Source: Companilactobacillus farciminis KCTC 3681 = DSM 20184
Lineage (GTDB): Bacteria; Bacillota; Bacilli; Lactobacillales; Lactobacillaceae
NCBI RefSeq assembly: GCF_002706745.1
Contig: NZ_CP017702.1
Location: 868,001 to 932,000 of the forward strand
Length of the DNA: 64,000 bases
Direction: 5' to 3'
The notes under the pieces: model-generated
The model's database searches: none
What the model was told of the DNA's origin: nothing
What the model saw: only the letters and a program-made list of their open reading frames with translations
Shown here: piece by piece, positions 20,075 through 26,761 of the stretch
How positions within the stretch are numbered: the first letter of the stretch is position 1
Layout: the number at the start of each line of letters is the position of its first letter
Position numbers and translations under genes: made by a program

Positions 20075-20908
20075 TTGGCTGAAAAATATCAACGTGGATT
20101 CAAAGGAATCTGGATACCTGCTGATTTGTGGTTTGATAAGAATTTAAAAAATAAAAATGAATTAATTCTTTATCTCGAAATAGACAGTTTATCCACGAAG
20201 GAGCAAGCATGTTTCGCATCAAATAATTATCTTGCTGAATTCATGAATCTTTCTTCTGGCAGGGTTTCTCAATTGATCTCCAGTTTAGAAGAAAAAGGAT
20301 ATATTAAAACGCAAAAAATATATTCAAAGAAAAATCCTAAGCAAGTCGAAAAAAGATATATGTACCCAGTTAGAAAATTAAATAGGGGGGTAGTTAATAA
20401 ATTAAAGGACCCTACTAAGTTTTCTAAAGGGGGGTACTTAGAAAATGATAAGGGTAGTGTACTAGTTTTAGATAATAAAAAGCATAGTAATAAAAATATT
20501 GTCGAGCAAGCACGACCAACCCCACCTTACAAACAAGTAATCGATTATTTGAATCAAAAAGCAAACAAGCACTTTAGATACGCTGAGACCAGTAAGAAGC
20601 ACATACGTGCTCGCTGGAATGAAGGCTATCAATTGGACGATTTTAAGAAGGTCATTGATATAAAGTGTGTTGATTGGCTAGTTGATCCAAAAATGAATGA
20701 ATACCTGAGACCCTCAACCCTTTTCGGTGCTAAGTTTGAAAGCTATCTAAACAGTAAGCCCAGGAAGAAGAAAAACGGATATCAAAAGAGCCGTATTGAA
20801 ACGGCTACTAATTGGGATGAGGTTAAAGCTGAAGAAGTTCCAGAGAATTCACAAGAATTACAGGAAAGATTAGCAAAAATGAGAGGTAGAAAAAATGCTA
20901 CAAATTAA
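20075..20908 (+). CDS. Phage replication initiator (winged helix, Phg_2220_C-like)
   Basis: 277 residues, TTG start at 20075, nine bases after GAGGAG. N-terminal winged helix (about 15-95: NNYLAEFMNLSSGRVSQLIS...GYIKT) and a conserved C-terminal phage domain (about 150-235: QVIDYLNQKANKHFRYAETS...YLRPSTLFGAKFESYLN). Such proteins open the phage origin and load the host helicase. An origin within the gene is common but was not identified here. Confidence 0.85.
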   Translation: MAEKYQRGFKGIWIPADLWFDKNLKNKNELILYLEIDSLSTKEQACFASNNYLAEFMNLSSGRVSQLISSLEEKGYIKTQKIYSKKNPKQVEKRYMYPVRKLNRGVVNKLKDPTKFSKGGYLENDKGSVLVLDNKKHSNKNIVEQARPTPPYKQVIDYLNQKANKHFRYAETSKKHIRARWNEGYQLDDFKKVIDIKCVDWLVDPKMNEYLRPSTLFGAKFESYLNSKPRKKKNGYQKSRIETATNWDEVKAEEVPENSQELQERLAKMRGRKNATN

Positions 20909-21197
20909 TCGAAAAGAGGCGCCGTATAGGCGTTCTCAGTCATTGAGTTCAGACGAAAGACAAGCGATTATAAAGAAGGTATCGATAGATTCCGTCAAAT
21001 TTAACACTAAGATTCGTGAAATGGAACATGAATTTGAGAAAGATACCCAATTCAATAAAGAGCACAAAAATAGGGCTTATGGTCCAATCTTTATGAAAAA
21101 TCTTAGAGAAACAATTAGCAAGATGTATCTTCTGCAAGATTGCTACGATTCTGAAATTAGAAGACTGAGCGAGGTGAATAGCAATGATCAACTTTAA
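20895..21197 (+). CDS. Small helical phage protein, unknown
   Basis: 100 residues; GAGGTAGAAAAA precedes the ATG; overlaps the initiator gene by 14 bases. Charged and helical. No family recognised; the position suggests a replication accessory. Confidence 0.55.
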   Translation: MLQINRKEAPYRRSQSLSSDERQAIIKKVSIDSVKFNTKIREMEHEFEKDTQFNKEHKNRAYGPIFMKNLRETISKMYLLQDCYDSEIRRLSEVNSNDQL

Positions 21198-21396
21198 TTT
21201 AAGATCTCTTTTGATTCCTAGAAAAATGACTATTCAAAATTTAGCAGATGCTTCAGGTGTTGGATATTGGACCTTAGTTCATATGTCACAACTAACTTAC
21301 AAGTCAATCAAGTTCCAGGATGTTCAAAAGATTTGCGATGCCTTAGACATCACGCCAAATGAGCTATTTGGATATAAAGAGCGTGTTGCTCAATGA
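21184..21396 (+). CDS. XRE-type small regulator
   Basis: 70 residues; GAGGTGA six bases upstream. HTH_3 covering most of the protein (MTIQNLADASGVGYWTLVHM...VQKICDALDITPNELFG). Overlaps both neighbours. Probably a Cro-type accessory regulator of early genes. Confidence 0.7.
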   Translation: MINFNLRSLLIPRKMTIQNLADASGVGYWTLVHMSQLTYKSIKFQDVQKICDALDITPNELFGYKERVAQ

Positions 21397-21839
21397 AATT
21401 GAAATTAGTGATTGAAGGTAACCCCGTTTCAGCATCCAGACCAGGATTCAATTCAAAGAGTTTTAAGAGAAAAGCGTACACCAAAGGAAAATATCGAGTT
21501 TACAAAAACAATATTGAGATTCTGTATTGGGATAAGTACCACAACAAACAGCTATTTGAACGAGGAATACCACTAATAGCACATATACATTTTTATCGAC
21601 CAATTCAGAAGAGCCTGAGCAAAAAAGAACACGCTAGAAGAGCTAATCATGAAGTTAGACCAACGATTAAGCCAGACTTAGACAATTACACCAAGGGTGT
21701 TCTAGATGGCTTAAAACGTGCTTGGTTCGATGATGGCCAGATAACTGATTTTGATATTAGTAAAGATTATGACGAGCATCCAAGAGTTGAAGTAGAAATT
21801 GAAGAATGGAAATTTGAACAAGAGGAGAGATCAAGATGA
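21393..21839 (+). CDS. rusA: RusA-family Holliday junction resolvase
   Basis: 148 residues. RusA hallmarks: N-terminal strand LKLVIEGNPVSASRPG and the acidic catalytic segment RPTIKPDLDNYTKGVLDGLK followed by FDDGQITDFDISK. Cleaves branched DNA arising from phage recombination and replication. ATGA overlap with the preceding gene. Confidence 0.9.
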   Translation: MKLKLVIEGNPVSASRPGFNSKSFKRKAYTKGKYRVYKNNIEILYWDKYHNKQLFERGIPLIAHIHFYRPIQKSLSKKEHARRANHEVRPTIKPDLDNYTKGVLDGLKRAWFDDGQITDFDISKDYDEHPRVEVEIEEWKFEQEERSR

Positions 21840-21910
21840 GTGTAGTAATATTAACCTTCTTATTTGCATTAATTATAGGGAGCTTTTTTGACGGAGGGCA
21901 CAGAAGATGA
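21836..21910 (+). CDS. 24-residue membrane peptide
   Basis: ATG overlaps the rusA stop and its stop overlaps the antirepressor ATG, an unbroken chain of coupled starts. Product: one hydrophobic segment (VVILTFLFALIIGSFF) and a short DGGHRR tail. Confidence 0.45.
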   Translation: MSVVILTFLFALIIGSFFDGGHRR

Positions 21911-22668
21911 TGAATGAATTAATTCCAACCGAGAAAGATAAACAGGGAAATATCTTAGTGAGCGGTCGAGATTTACATAAATTTCTAGAAATTGGAAAAG
22001 ATTTCTCAAATTGGTTTAAGGATATGATCAAATATGGATTTGAGGAAGGAAAAGACTTTACGCCGTTTTTGGCGAAAAGCCATGGTGGCAGGCCTAGAAC
22101 CGAATACGCAATGACTTTAGACATGGCCAAAGAAATTTCAATGATTCAACGTAACGAAAAAGGCAAACAAGCACGCCAGTATTTCATCAAAATCGAAGAG
22201 ACTTATAAGCATGAAAAGCAATTAGGATATTCAACTAAGAACGTTGGTGGTTATCAAGTTCCTGATGATTACAGAGGAGCTCTACTTTTAGCCGCTGATC
22301 TTCAAGAGCAAGTTGATACTATGAAGCCCAAGGCTAGTTATTATGATCAGTTAATTGCTAATAAGTCATTGATGGTCACAACCGCTATTGCTAAAGATTA
22401 CGGAATGAGTGCCAAGGAATTTAACAAGGTGCTTCATAAGTTGAAAGTTCAATATAAGCTTGGTGGCCAATGGTTCTTATATTCAAAATATCATAACCGT
22501 GGTTGGACAAGTTCAGCTACTCGGATTGTTGACGGTACGCCTAGAATTACAACCAAATGGACACAAAAAGGCCGAGTGGGTCTATACAGACTACTTAAGA
22601 AGCATGACATTGTTCCTATGATTGAAAAATTAGATATTACTACTGTGACTATTGGAGGGCAACAATGA
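21907..22668 (+). CDS. Phage antirepressor (AntA/AntB + KilA-C domains)
   Basis: 253 residues; GGAGGG eight bases upstream. N-terminal AntA/AntB-type domain (about 8-95: VSGRDLHKFLEIGKDFSNWF...FTPFLAKS...MTLDMAKEISMIQRNEKGKQ). C-terminal KilAC/ANT domain (about 135-245: YYDQLIANKSLMVTTAIAKD...GMSAKEFNKVLHKLKVQYKL...WTQKGRVGLYRLL). Expected to oppose the CI-type repressor and promote lytic growth. Confidence 0.9.
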   Translation: MMNELIPTEKDKQGNILVSGRDLHKFLEIGKDFSNWFKDMIKYGFEEGKDFTPFLAKSHGGRPRTEYAMTLDMAKEISMIQRNEKGKQARQYFIKIEETYKHEKQLGYSTKNVGGYQVPDDYRGALLLAADLQEQVDTMKPKASYYDQLIANKSLMVTTAIAKDYGMSAKEFNKVLHKLKVQYKLGGQWFLYSKYHNRGWTSSATRIVDGTPRITTKWTQKGRVGLYRLLKKHDIVPMIEKLDITTVTIGGQQ

Positions 22669-22823
22669 TAAATATTGATAAAAAAAAGGCCAATTCAATT
22701 AAGAATTGGCATAATATAGTGATTGTAAATAATGATTCAGAGCCAATTGCCGTAATTTCAGACAATCAGATAATATTGAAAAGTGGTTATAAATATGAGA
22801 TTGATGTTGGATTAGACAATTAG
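22665..22823 (+). CDS. 52-residue phage protein, unknown
   Basis: ATG overlaps the antirepressor stop (ATGA). Small beta-rich sequence (WHNIVIVNNDSEPIAVIS, QIILKSGYKYEIDVGLDN). Unassigned. Confidence 0.5.
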   Translation: MINIDKKKANSIKNWHNIVIVNNDSEPIAVISDNQIILKSGYKYEIDVGLDN

Positions 22824-22844
22824 CCCAAATTATTAATATTGTGC

Positions 22845-22858
22845 AGAACGAAAGTTCT
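22845..22858. promoter_or_regulatory. GAAC-N4-GTTC palindrome (LexA/SOS-box-like)
   Basis: AGAAC-GAAA-GTTCT, matching the GAACnnnnGTTC core of Gram-positive LexA sites. It touches TTATAC (22858-22863), a possible -10, just upstream of a small XRE gene and ssb. It could instead be an operator of the XRE protein it precedes. Confidence 0.55.
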
Positions 22859-22878
22859 TATACAAAATGGAGTGTAAA

Positions 22879-23088
22879 ATGTACAAAAATAACTTAAAAA
22901 AAATACTCAAATCTAAAAATATTAATCAAAGTGAGTTATCAAGAATTGCCAATGTGCCACGGACAAATATAGTTTCTATTATTAACGGTAAAATAAAGAA
23001 TCCAACTATTGGATTGATGATTAAGATTGCTGATGCACTTAATATTAGTTTAGATGAATTTAGAGGTGATAATACAAATGATAAATAG
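22879..23088 (+). CDS. XRE-type small regulator
   Basis: 69 residues from ATG 22879 ([20 protein letters not shown]), after GGAGTG; ATG 22867 is in frame but has no site. HTH_3 through most of the length ([20 protein letters not shown]...[17 protein letters not shown]). Overlaps ssb by 11 bases. The palindrome at 22845 may be its operator. Confidence 0.75.
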   Translation: MYKNNLKKILKSKNINQSELSRIANVPRTNIVSIINGKIKNPTIGLMIKIADALNISLDEFRGDNTNDK

Positions 23089-23578
23089 AGTAGTTCTAGT
23101 AGGACGTCTGACACGTGATCCGGAGCTTCGATACACAGCTAATGGTGCAGCAGTTGCCAGTTTCACGATTGCCGTAAACAGACAATTTACTAATTCTCAA
23201 GGTGAACGTGAAACCGATTTTATCAATTGTGTCATTTGGAGAAAAGCTGCCGAGAATTTCACCAATTTCACTCACAAAGGTTCACTTGTAGGTATTGATG
23301 GACGACTTCAGACGCGTAACTATGAGAATCAGCAAGGACAGCGTGTATATGTCACTGAAGTAGTTGTTGAGAACTTCTCACTTTTGGAAAGTAGAAAAGG
23401 TGCAGAAAATCAGCAACAGAATTCCAGTAATACCAACGACTACAGCCATCAACCGCCGAAAAAAAGTAGAAACGATGCAGTAAACACAAAAAGTGATGTA
23501 GCAAATTCAAAGAGCGGTGATCCATTTTATAACAACAGCAAACCAATAGATATTTCAGATGACGATTTACCATTTTAA
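23078..23578 (+). CDS. ssb: Phage single-stranded DNA-binding protein
   Basis: 166 residues from ATG 23078 ([20 protein letters not shown]); AGAGGTGA seven bases upstream. OB-fold residues 1-105, then a Gln/Asn/Ser-rich linker, and the acidic tip DISDDDLPF that docks partner proteins. Partner of the Sak4-type recombinase and the replication module. Confidence 0.97.
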   Translation: MINRVVLVGRLTRDPELRYTANGAAVASFTIAVNRQFTNSQGERETDFINCVIWRKAAENFTNFTHKGSLVGIDGRLQTRNYENQQGQRVYVTEVVVENFSLLESRKGAENQQQNSSNTNDYSHQPPKKSRNDAVNTKSDVANSKSGDPFYNNSKPIDISDDDLPF

Positions 23579-23592
23579 ATAAGGCGGTGTGA

Positions 23593-23744
23593 ATGATGAA
23601 AGAATGCTGGTACTGTAATCCAAAAGCAATTAAAATGGAACTGTAACCATTACTAAAAGAGGATTTTTAAAAATATTAGCCGATAAAGGACAATTTCTTT
23701 ACTCGAACCATTGTCCAATTTGTAAGAGGAAGTTTAGGAAATGA
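23593..23744 (+). pseudogene. Frameshifted small zinc-ribbon protein
   Basis: ATG 23593 opens MMKECWYCNPKAIKMEL then stops at 23646. The adjacent frame continues ITKRGFLKILADKGQFLYSN then HCPICKRKFRK to a stop at 23744. The two pieces carry one CxxC each (CWYC, CPIC), the signature of a four-Cys zinc ribbon. A single missing base near 23640 explains the break. It could be a real mutation, a sequencing error or a recoding site. Confidence 0.6.
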
Positions 23745-23791
23745 AACAAATGAAAAAAAGCAAAGCGGGAATTAATGAGGAGAAAAAGTGA
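23741..23791 (+). CDS. 16-residue possible peptide
   Basis: ATG overlaps the end of the broken zinc-ribbon gene; product MKQMKKSKAGINEEKK; its stop overlaps the next GTG start. No evidence beyond packing. Confidence 0.25.
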   Translation: MKQMKKSKAGINEEKK

Positions 23792-23997
23792 AACATATAA
23801 AAATATTTGAAGCTAGAAATCATCCAATGTTGATGAACGAAATAAAGCATTGGGCTTCAAAGACAGATGCAAAAATTATTTCGATTGATTCCGATGAAAA
23901 TTTATTAAATCGTGTAACTGCACGAGTTGTATATGAAATCAAAGAACCATTCTCATTTTGGAAGAAATTAAGACTGATCATACATGGAGGAATTTAA
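23788..23997 (+). CDS. Small phage protein, unknown
   Basis: 69 residues, GTG start at 23788 with AGGAG close upstream. Alpha/beta composition (MKHIKIFEARNHPMLMNEIK...KIISIDSDENLLNRVTARVV). The pattern resembles short early proteins of lactic phages; no function assigned. Confidence 0.55.
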   Translation: MKHIKIFEARNHPMLMNEIKHWASKTDAKIISIDSDENLLNRVTARVVYEIKEPFSFWKKLRLIIHGGI

Positions 23998-24034
23998 CTA
24001 TGGACGAATTGAAAAAAGGCAGGGAGACAAAAAA

Positions 24035-24259
24035 ATGAATTACGAAAAAATCTATAAGTTATACATAAGGTCAGCATTTAGCGATGAATGTCACAACATT
24101 GTTCGAGCAATTATTTATATTCAAAAGCATTTTTATGCCATGCCAAAAGAGTTTCGAAATGCTGACAGAGAGCTTAGTGATCAGACTAAGAACAGAATAA
24201 TTCAATCAATTCTGTGGGAGGACGAACTTGCTAACAGATTTAAATTGTGCCGTGTATGA
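24035..24259 (+). CDS. Small phage protein, unknown
   Basis: 74 residues from ATG 24035 (MNYEKIYKLYIRSAFSDECH) preceded by AGGGAGA. A longer in-frame reading starts without a site at 23984. Helical; unassigned. Confidence 0.5.
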   Translation: MNYEKIYKLYIRSAFSDECHNIVRAIIYIQKHFYAMPKEFRNADRELSDQTKNRIIQSILWEDELANRFKLCRV

Positions 24260-24413
24260 AATGCGTTGCAATAAGTATCCGTGTGTTGAAATTGCTGATG
24301 CTTTACATATTAGCGATGAAGATGTTGAGTTTATTGACAAGGCCAATCAAGAACATTTGGCAAAATTAGAAATGATTAGATTAGGAAGGTTAAATCTTAG
24401 CGATTTTAATTAG
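24228..24413 (+). CDS. Small HTH-like protein, paralogue 1 of 3
   Basis: 61 residues, TTG start at 24228 after GGGAGG. Core LNCAVYEMRCNKYPCVEIAD-ALHISDEDVEFID matches the two following genes (L.VYEMR.N.Y...EIADAL). The pattern (Y..VEIADALH.S...V) is that of a minimal helix-turn-helix. Confidence 0.6.
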   Translation: MLTDLNCAVYEMRCNKYPCVEIADALHISDEDVEFIDKANQEHLAKLEMIRLGRLNLSDFN

Positions 24414-24620
24414 ATGATGAAAATGACAGATGATAATTTAGCAGTCTATCAAATGCGTGAAAATAGATATAAGAATAAAGAAATAGCAGCTGCTATGCAT
24501 AAAGAGCTTTTTTATATAGAAGACATAATACGTCAAAATAACAGGATCGGTAAAAGGCTATATAGAGAAGACGATGAGTGGCAGCGATTGAATGCTAGAA
24601 GAAATAAGCAAAGGAGGTAG
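24414..24620 (+). CDS. Small HTH-like protein, paralogue 2 of 3
   Basis: 68 residues, starting directly after the previous stop. Core DDNLAVYQMRENRYKNKEIA-AAMHKELFYIEDI aligns with its neighbours, but the C-terminal part is basic (WQRLNARRNKQRR) instead of acidic. It has drifted furthest of the three. Confidence 0.55.
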   Translation: MMKMTDDNLAVYQMRENRYKNKEIAAAMHKELFYIEDIIRQNNRIGKRLYREDDEWQRLNARRNKQRR

Positions 24621-24624
24621 AGAT

Positions 24625-24810
24625 ATGATTCAAGATATTAACTTGCAAGTTTATGAAATGCGTAAAAATGGCTACACGTTTGTTGAAATAGCAGACGCAT
24701 TAAATTATAGCGACGAGGATATTATAAATATTGATGATATTAATCAGGCTAACTTAGATGTTCTTTCACGCTTGTCTGATGGAACTCTAACGTTTGGTGA
24801 TATTAATTAG
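24625..24810 (+). CDS. Small HTH-like protein, paralogue 3 of 3
   Basis: 61 residues from ATG 24625, seven bases after AAAGGAGG. Core INLQVYEMRKNGYTFVEIAD-ALNYSDEDIINIDDIN, closest to paralogue 1, which also ends in an L.(L/F)(S/G)D(F/I)N tail. Confidence 0.6.
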   Translation: MIQDINLQVYEMRKNGYTFVEIADALNYSDEDIINIDDINQANLDVLSRLSDGTLTFGDIN

Positions 24811-24821
24811 GAGGAATAATC

Positions 24822-25118
24822 ATGGATAATATGAGAATTTTAAAAGGATATAGCGAGCAAGAGCGCAAGGAGCTAGAAGAAGCCAATTCCAAAATTGTTA
24901 TGCCTAAAGTTTTCGATGAGTTTGCAACTCATTTTAATTTAACTAAACAGCAAGATGAACAAGGGCTAGATGGAGCACTAGAAGAGGTATATATGATGTA
25001 CATGCTTGGTCGAAGTGAATTTGATGATTTAGAAGAATATATGAGAGCACATGGAGATGAAGAGTTTTACTCAAAGTGTGTTGATGCATTAGTTAATGGC
25101 TATGAGGTGGAGAAATGA
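24822..25118 (+). CDS. Acidic phage protein, unknown
   Basis: 98 residues; GGAGGAATAATC precedes the ATG. Helical and acidic (YSEQERKELEEANSKIVMPK...GALEEVYMMYMLGRSEFDDL). No family recognised. Confidence 0.5.
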   Translation: MDNMRILKGYSEQERKELEEANSKIVMPKVFDEFATHFNLTKQQDEQGLDGALEEVYMMYMLGRSEFDDLEEYMRAHGDEEFYSKCVDALVNGYEVEK

Positions 25119-25354
25119 AAGCAAAAAAATTAGCACCAATTCCGATGGAGTCAGTACTAAATAGTCGGTGCAATATTCGAGATGAAATGGAAATTTTTAT
25201 AAGTGATGATGATAGACAATGGCTTTATGATCAGTACGAAATTCCTGACGATATAGTAGATGAAATTTTGAAATATGCTCATATTTAGGCTCCTGTTGAT
25301 GTTTTTAATAGAACCATTACGCCAGTAGTTTGGAAGGAAGAGGACGATGATTAA
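25115..25354 (+). pseudogene. Small phage protein interrupted by an amber codon
   Basis: ATG 25115 overlaps the preceding stop (ATGA). The frame reads MKAKKLAPIPMESVLNSRCN...ILKYAHI to TAG at 25286-25288. It then continues in the same frame, APVDVFNRTITPVVWKEEDDD, to TAA 25352-25354, which overlaps the next gene's ATG (25347) in the manner usual for this operon. The likeliest reading is a nonsense mutation in a 79-codon gene; a 57-residue product or suppression are alternatives. Confidence 0.55.
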
Positions 25355-25610
25355 AAAGTATACAACAACTGTTAAAGCAGAAGTATTCGATGGTAGTGAA
25401 GAAATGAGGTCACGCTATCCGATTAGATATTTCCCTAAAAGTGATTGGTTAAGTGAGCACTGGGTGCTAGATATTCCAATTCCATATGATAGTTTTCCAT
25501 ATCCAGCTAATCTGTTTAAAGGACAAGTTTTAGTAACACGTCCTGATGGAACAGTTGTAAATATGGACCCTTATGATTTTGGAAAGTTATTCCCAGAGGC
25601 TGAAAAATGA
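25347..25610 (+). CDS. Small phage protein, unknown
   Basis: 87 residues; GGAAGAGG upstream. Beta-rich (KYTTTVKAEVFDGSEEMRSR, EHWVLDIPIPYDSF, GQVLVTRPDGTVVNMDPYDF). Unassigned. The following 134 bases (25611-25744) hold no further gene. Confidence 0.5.
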   Translation: MIKKYTTTVKAEVFDGSEEMRSRYPIRYFPKSDWLSEHWVLDIPIPYDSFPYPANLFKGQVLVTRPDGTVVNMDPYDFGKLFPEAEK

Positions 25611-25744
25611 TTAAAACCAAGTAGCATTCATATCAATGCTTATTTGGATTATTAAGGCAAAATAAAAAAGCCACCCACAAAGTGAGCAGCTAATTAATTG
25701 GTTCCAGCAAATCAATTATATCATAAGTGGAGGCTGTATGTATC

Positions 25745-26197
25745 GTGGGATTACTATTACCAGATATTGATGAAGAAAAAACAATTAAGAATGTTAAAAA
25801 TTATTTTGAGCATGAATTTCCAAGATTAATTGCTCAATCTCACATGAGTCTCACGTATGTGCAGTCTCCAAGTTTTGATTGTATTGGGAGTGGAATTAAT
25901 ACAAGAAATACTCAAGAGGATAAAATTGTGGGTAAATTAGGTGCAAAGGAATATATCCAAATAACGATGAAACTTATTAGCAACTGTCCGCATGATTATA
26001 TGGTTATTTTGAAAAATTATTATATCCATAATATGACGAACATTGATTTGCAAGAATTATTAGGCTATGGACAAACGCGATGTAATGAGCTAAAGAATAT
26101 GGCTTTGCTATACTTTGCTGATGCTTTTATTGATTATTACGATTTGCATGTTTATATTCCAGAAAATAAAAAAAGCGATGTAATGCCGACGTATTAG
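25745..26197 (+). CDS. ArpU/RinA-type late transcriptional regulator
   Basis: 150 residues from GTG 25745 (MGLLLPDIDEEKTIKNVKNYFE), with GTGGAGG 11 bases upstream; GTG 25727 is an alternative. The start (DEEKTIKNVKNYFEHEF), central YIQITMKLISNCPHDYMVIL and HTH-like IHNMTNIDLQELLGYGQTRC fit the ArpU family, which activates late genes just before terminase in Firmicutes siphophages. Its last codons encode the first of four AGCGATG iterons. Confidence 0.8.
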   Translation: MGLLLPDIDEEKTIKNVKNYFEHEFPRLIAQSHMSLTYVQSPSFDCIGSGINTRNTQEDKIVGKLGAKEYIQITMKLISNCPHDYMVILKNYYIHNMTNIDLQELLGYGQTRCNELKNMALLYFADAFIDYYDLHVYIPENKKSDVMPTY

Positions 26198-26226
26198 CGA
26201 TGTTTTAGCGATGTTTTAGCGATGAA
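26174..26226 (+). repeat. Phased AGCGATG iterons at the end of the late-regulator gene
   Basis: AGCGATG at 26174, 26196, 26207 and 26218: steps of 22, 11 and 11 bp, i.e. whole helical turns. The last three form TTAGCGATGTT units. They end just upstream of a candidate late promoter, as expected for activator sites. Confidence 0.75.
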
Positions 26227-26232
26227 AGAGCG

Positions 26233-26262
26233 TTACACGAGCGACCACTTTACGTGTTATAT
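26233..26262 (+). promoter_or_regulatory. Candidate late promoter
   Basis: TTACAC (26233-26238), 18-bp spacer, TTATAT (26257-26262), immediately after the iterons. The weak -35 suits activation by the ArpU-like protein. It would transcribe the tRNA-like block and the packaging genes. Confidence 0.5.
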
Positions 26263-26354
26263 TAGTATTATCGAAAGATTAAGAGATATGCGGTTACTCT
26301 ACCACTTAAAAGGAGCTCATTTGTTAGAAGAGTTATGATAACGCTCTTCATTTC

Positions 26355-26464
26355 GTGAGAACACATGGGTGGGCTAAATTAAAAAAATAATTAGTATTTC
26401 CCTCAACAATATTTAAATGTTTTTCCTTCCAATTTAGCTTGAGGTTCGAATCCTCATTCTCACA
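26355..26464 (+). ncRNA. tRNA-like RNA A: acceptor and T arm with a long central helix
   Basis: Acceptor GTGAGAA (26355-26361) pairs perfectly with TTCTCAC (26457-26463), discriminator A. T arm TGAGG-TTCGAAT-CCTCA is perfect. The middle 78 nt do not give normal D and anticodon arms: a CAC-ATGG-GTG mini-hairpin and then an 8-bp helix GCTAAATT/AATTTAGC enclosing about 50 nt. No anticodon can be assigned. It could be a decayed class II tRNA, a tRNA with an insert, or a tRNA-like decoy. Confidence 0.55.
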
Positions 26465-26535
26465 TTGGCCGGCGGAAAACGGTCATAAAATATAAAAGAA
26501 AACGTTAATTGATTCTTTTGTAAAACAACAACGGT

Positions 26536-26602
26536 AGTCGGTGGCGCAAAGGGTAACGCTAAATACAAATGATGGTGTATGGTTCGATTCCATGCCTGAC
26601 TA
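26536..26602 (+). ncRNA. tRNA-like RNA B: truncated anticodon region
   Basis: 67 nt. T arm TATGG-TTCGATT-CCATG and acceptor AGTCGGT/CCTGACT (one mismatch, one wobble), discriminator A. The D stem is GGCG/CGCT with GG in the loop. Only 17 nt remain between D and T stems, too few for an anticodon arm plus variable loop. Probably a deletion derivative. Confidence 0.5.
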
Positions 26603-26645
26603 TATAGAAATCTGGTTACTCTACCAATTTAAAAAAGGAGCAAGC

Positions 26646-26687
26646 ATGGGAAGGACAACCCACTCAACCAAGGTCCACGACAGATAA
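26646..26687 (+). CDS. 13-codon frame with a strong ribosome site
   Basis: AAAAAAGGAGC five bases before ATG 26646; reads MGRTTHSTKVHDR then TAA. The same frame stays open for 30 more codons to a TAA at 26782, inside tRNA-like RNA C, so it may be a broken gene. Confidence 0.3.
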   Translation: MGRTTHSTKVHDR

Positions 26688-26761
26688 CAATCGTCTTGGC
26701 AGACGTTAAACAGCTGTTTTAACCCTCATATGATCAGTGATGATAAAGCTGGTCATGCTAT

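Larger units (their letters stand above)
26292..26625 (+). repeat. 13-bp repeat GGTTACTCTACCA, two copies
   Basis: Copies at 26292-26304 and 26613-26625, each followed by an A-rich tract and AAGGAGC. It can fold as GGT-TACTCT-ACC. On the minus strand it reads TGGTAGAGTAACC, like a tRNA D arm, which suggests debris of tRNA genes. Confidence 0.5.
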
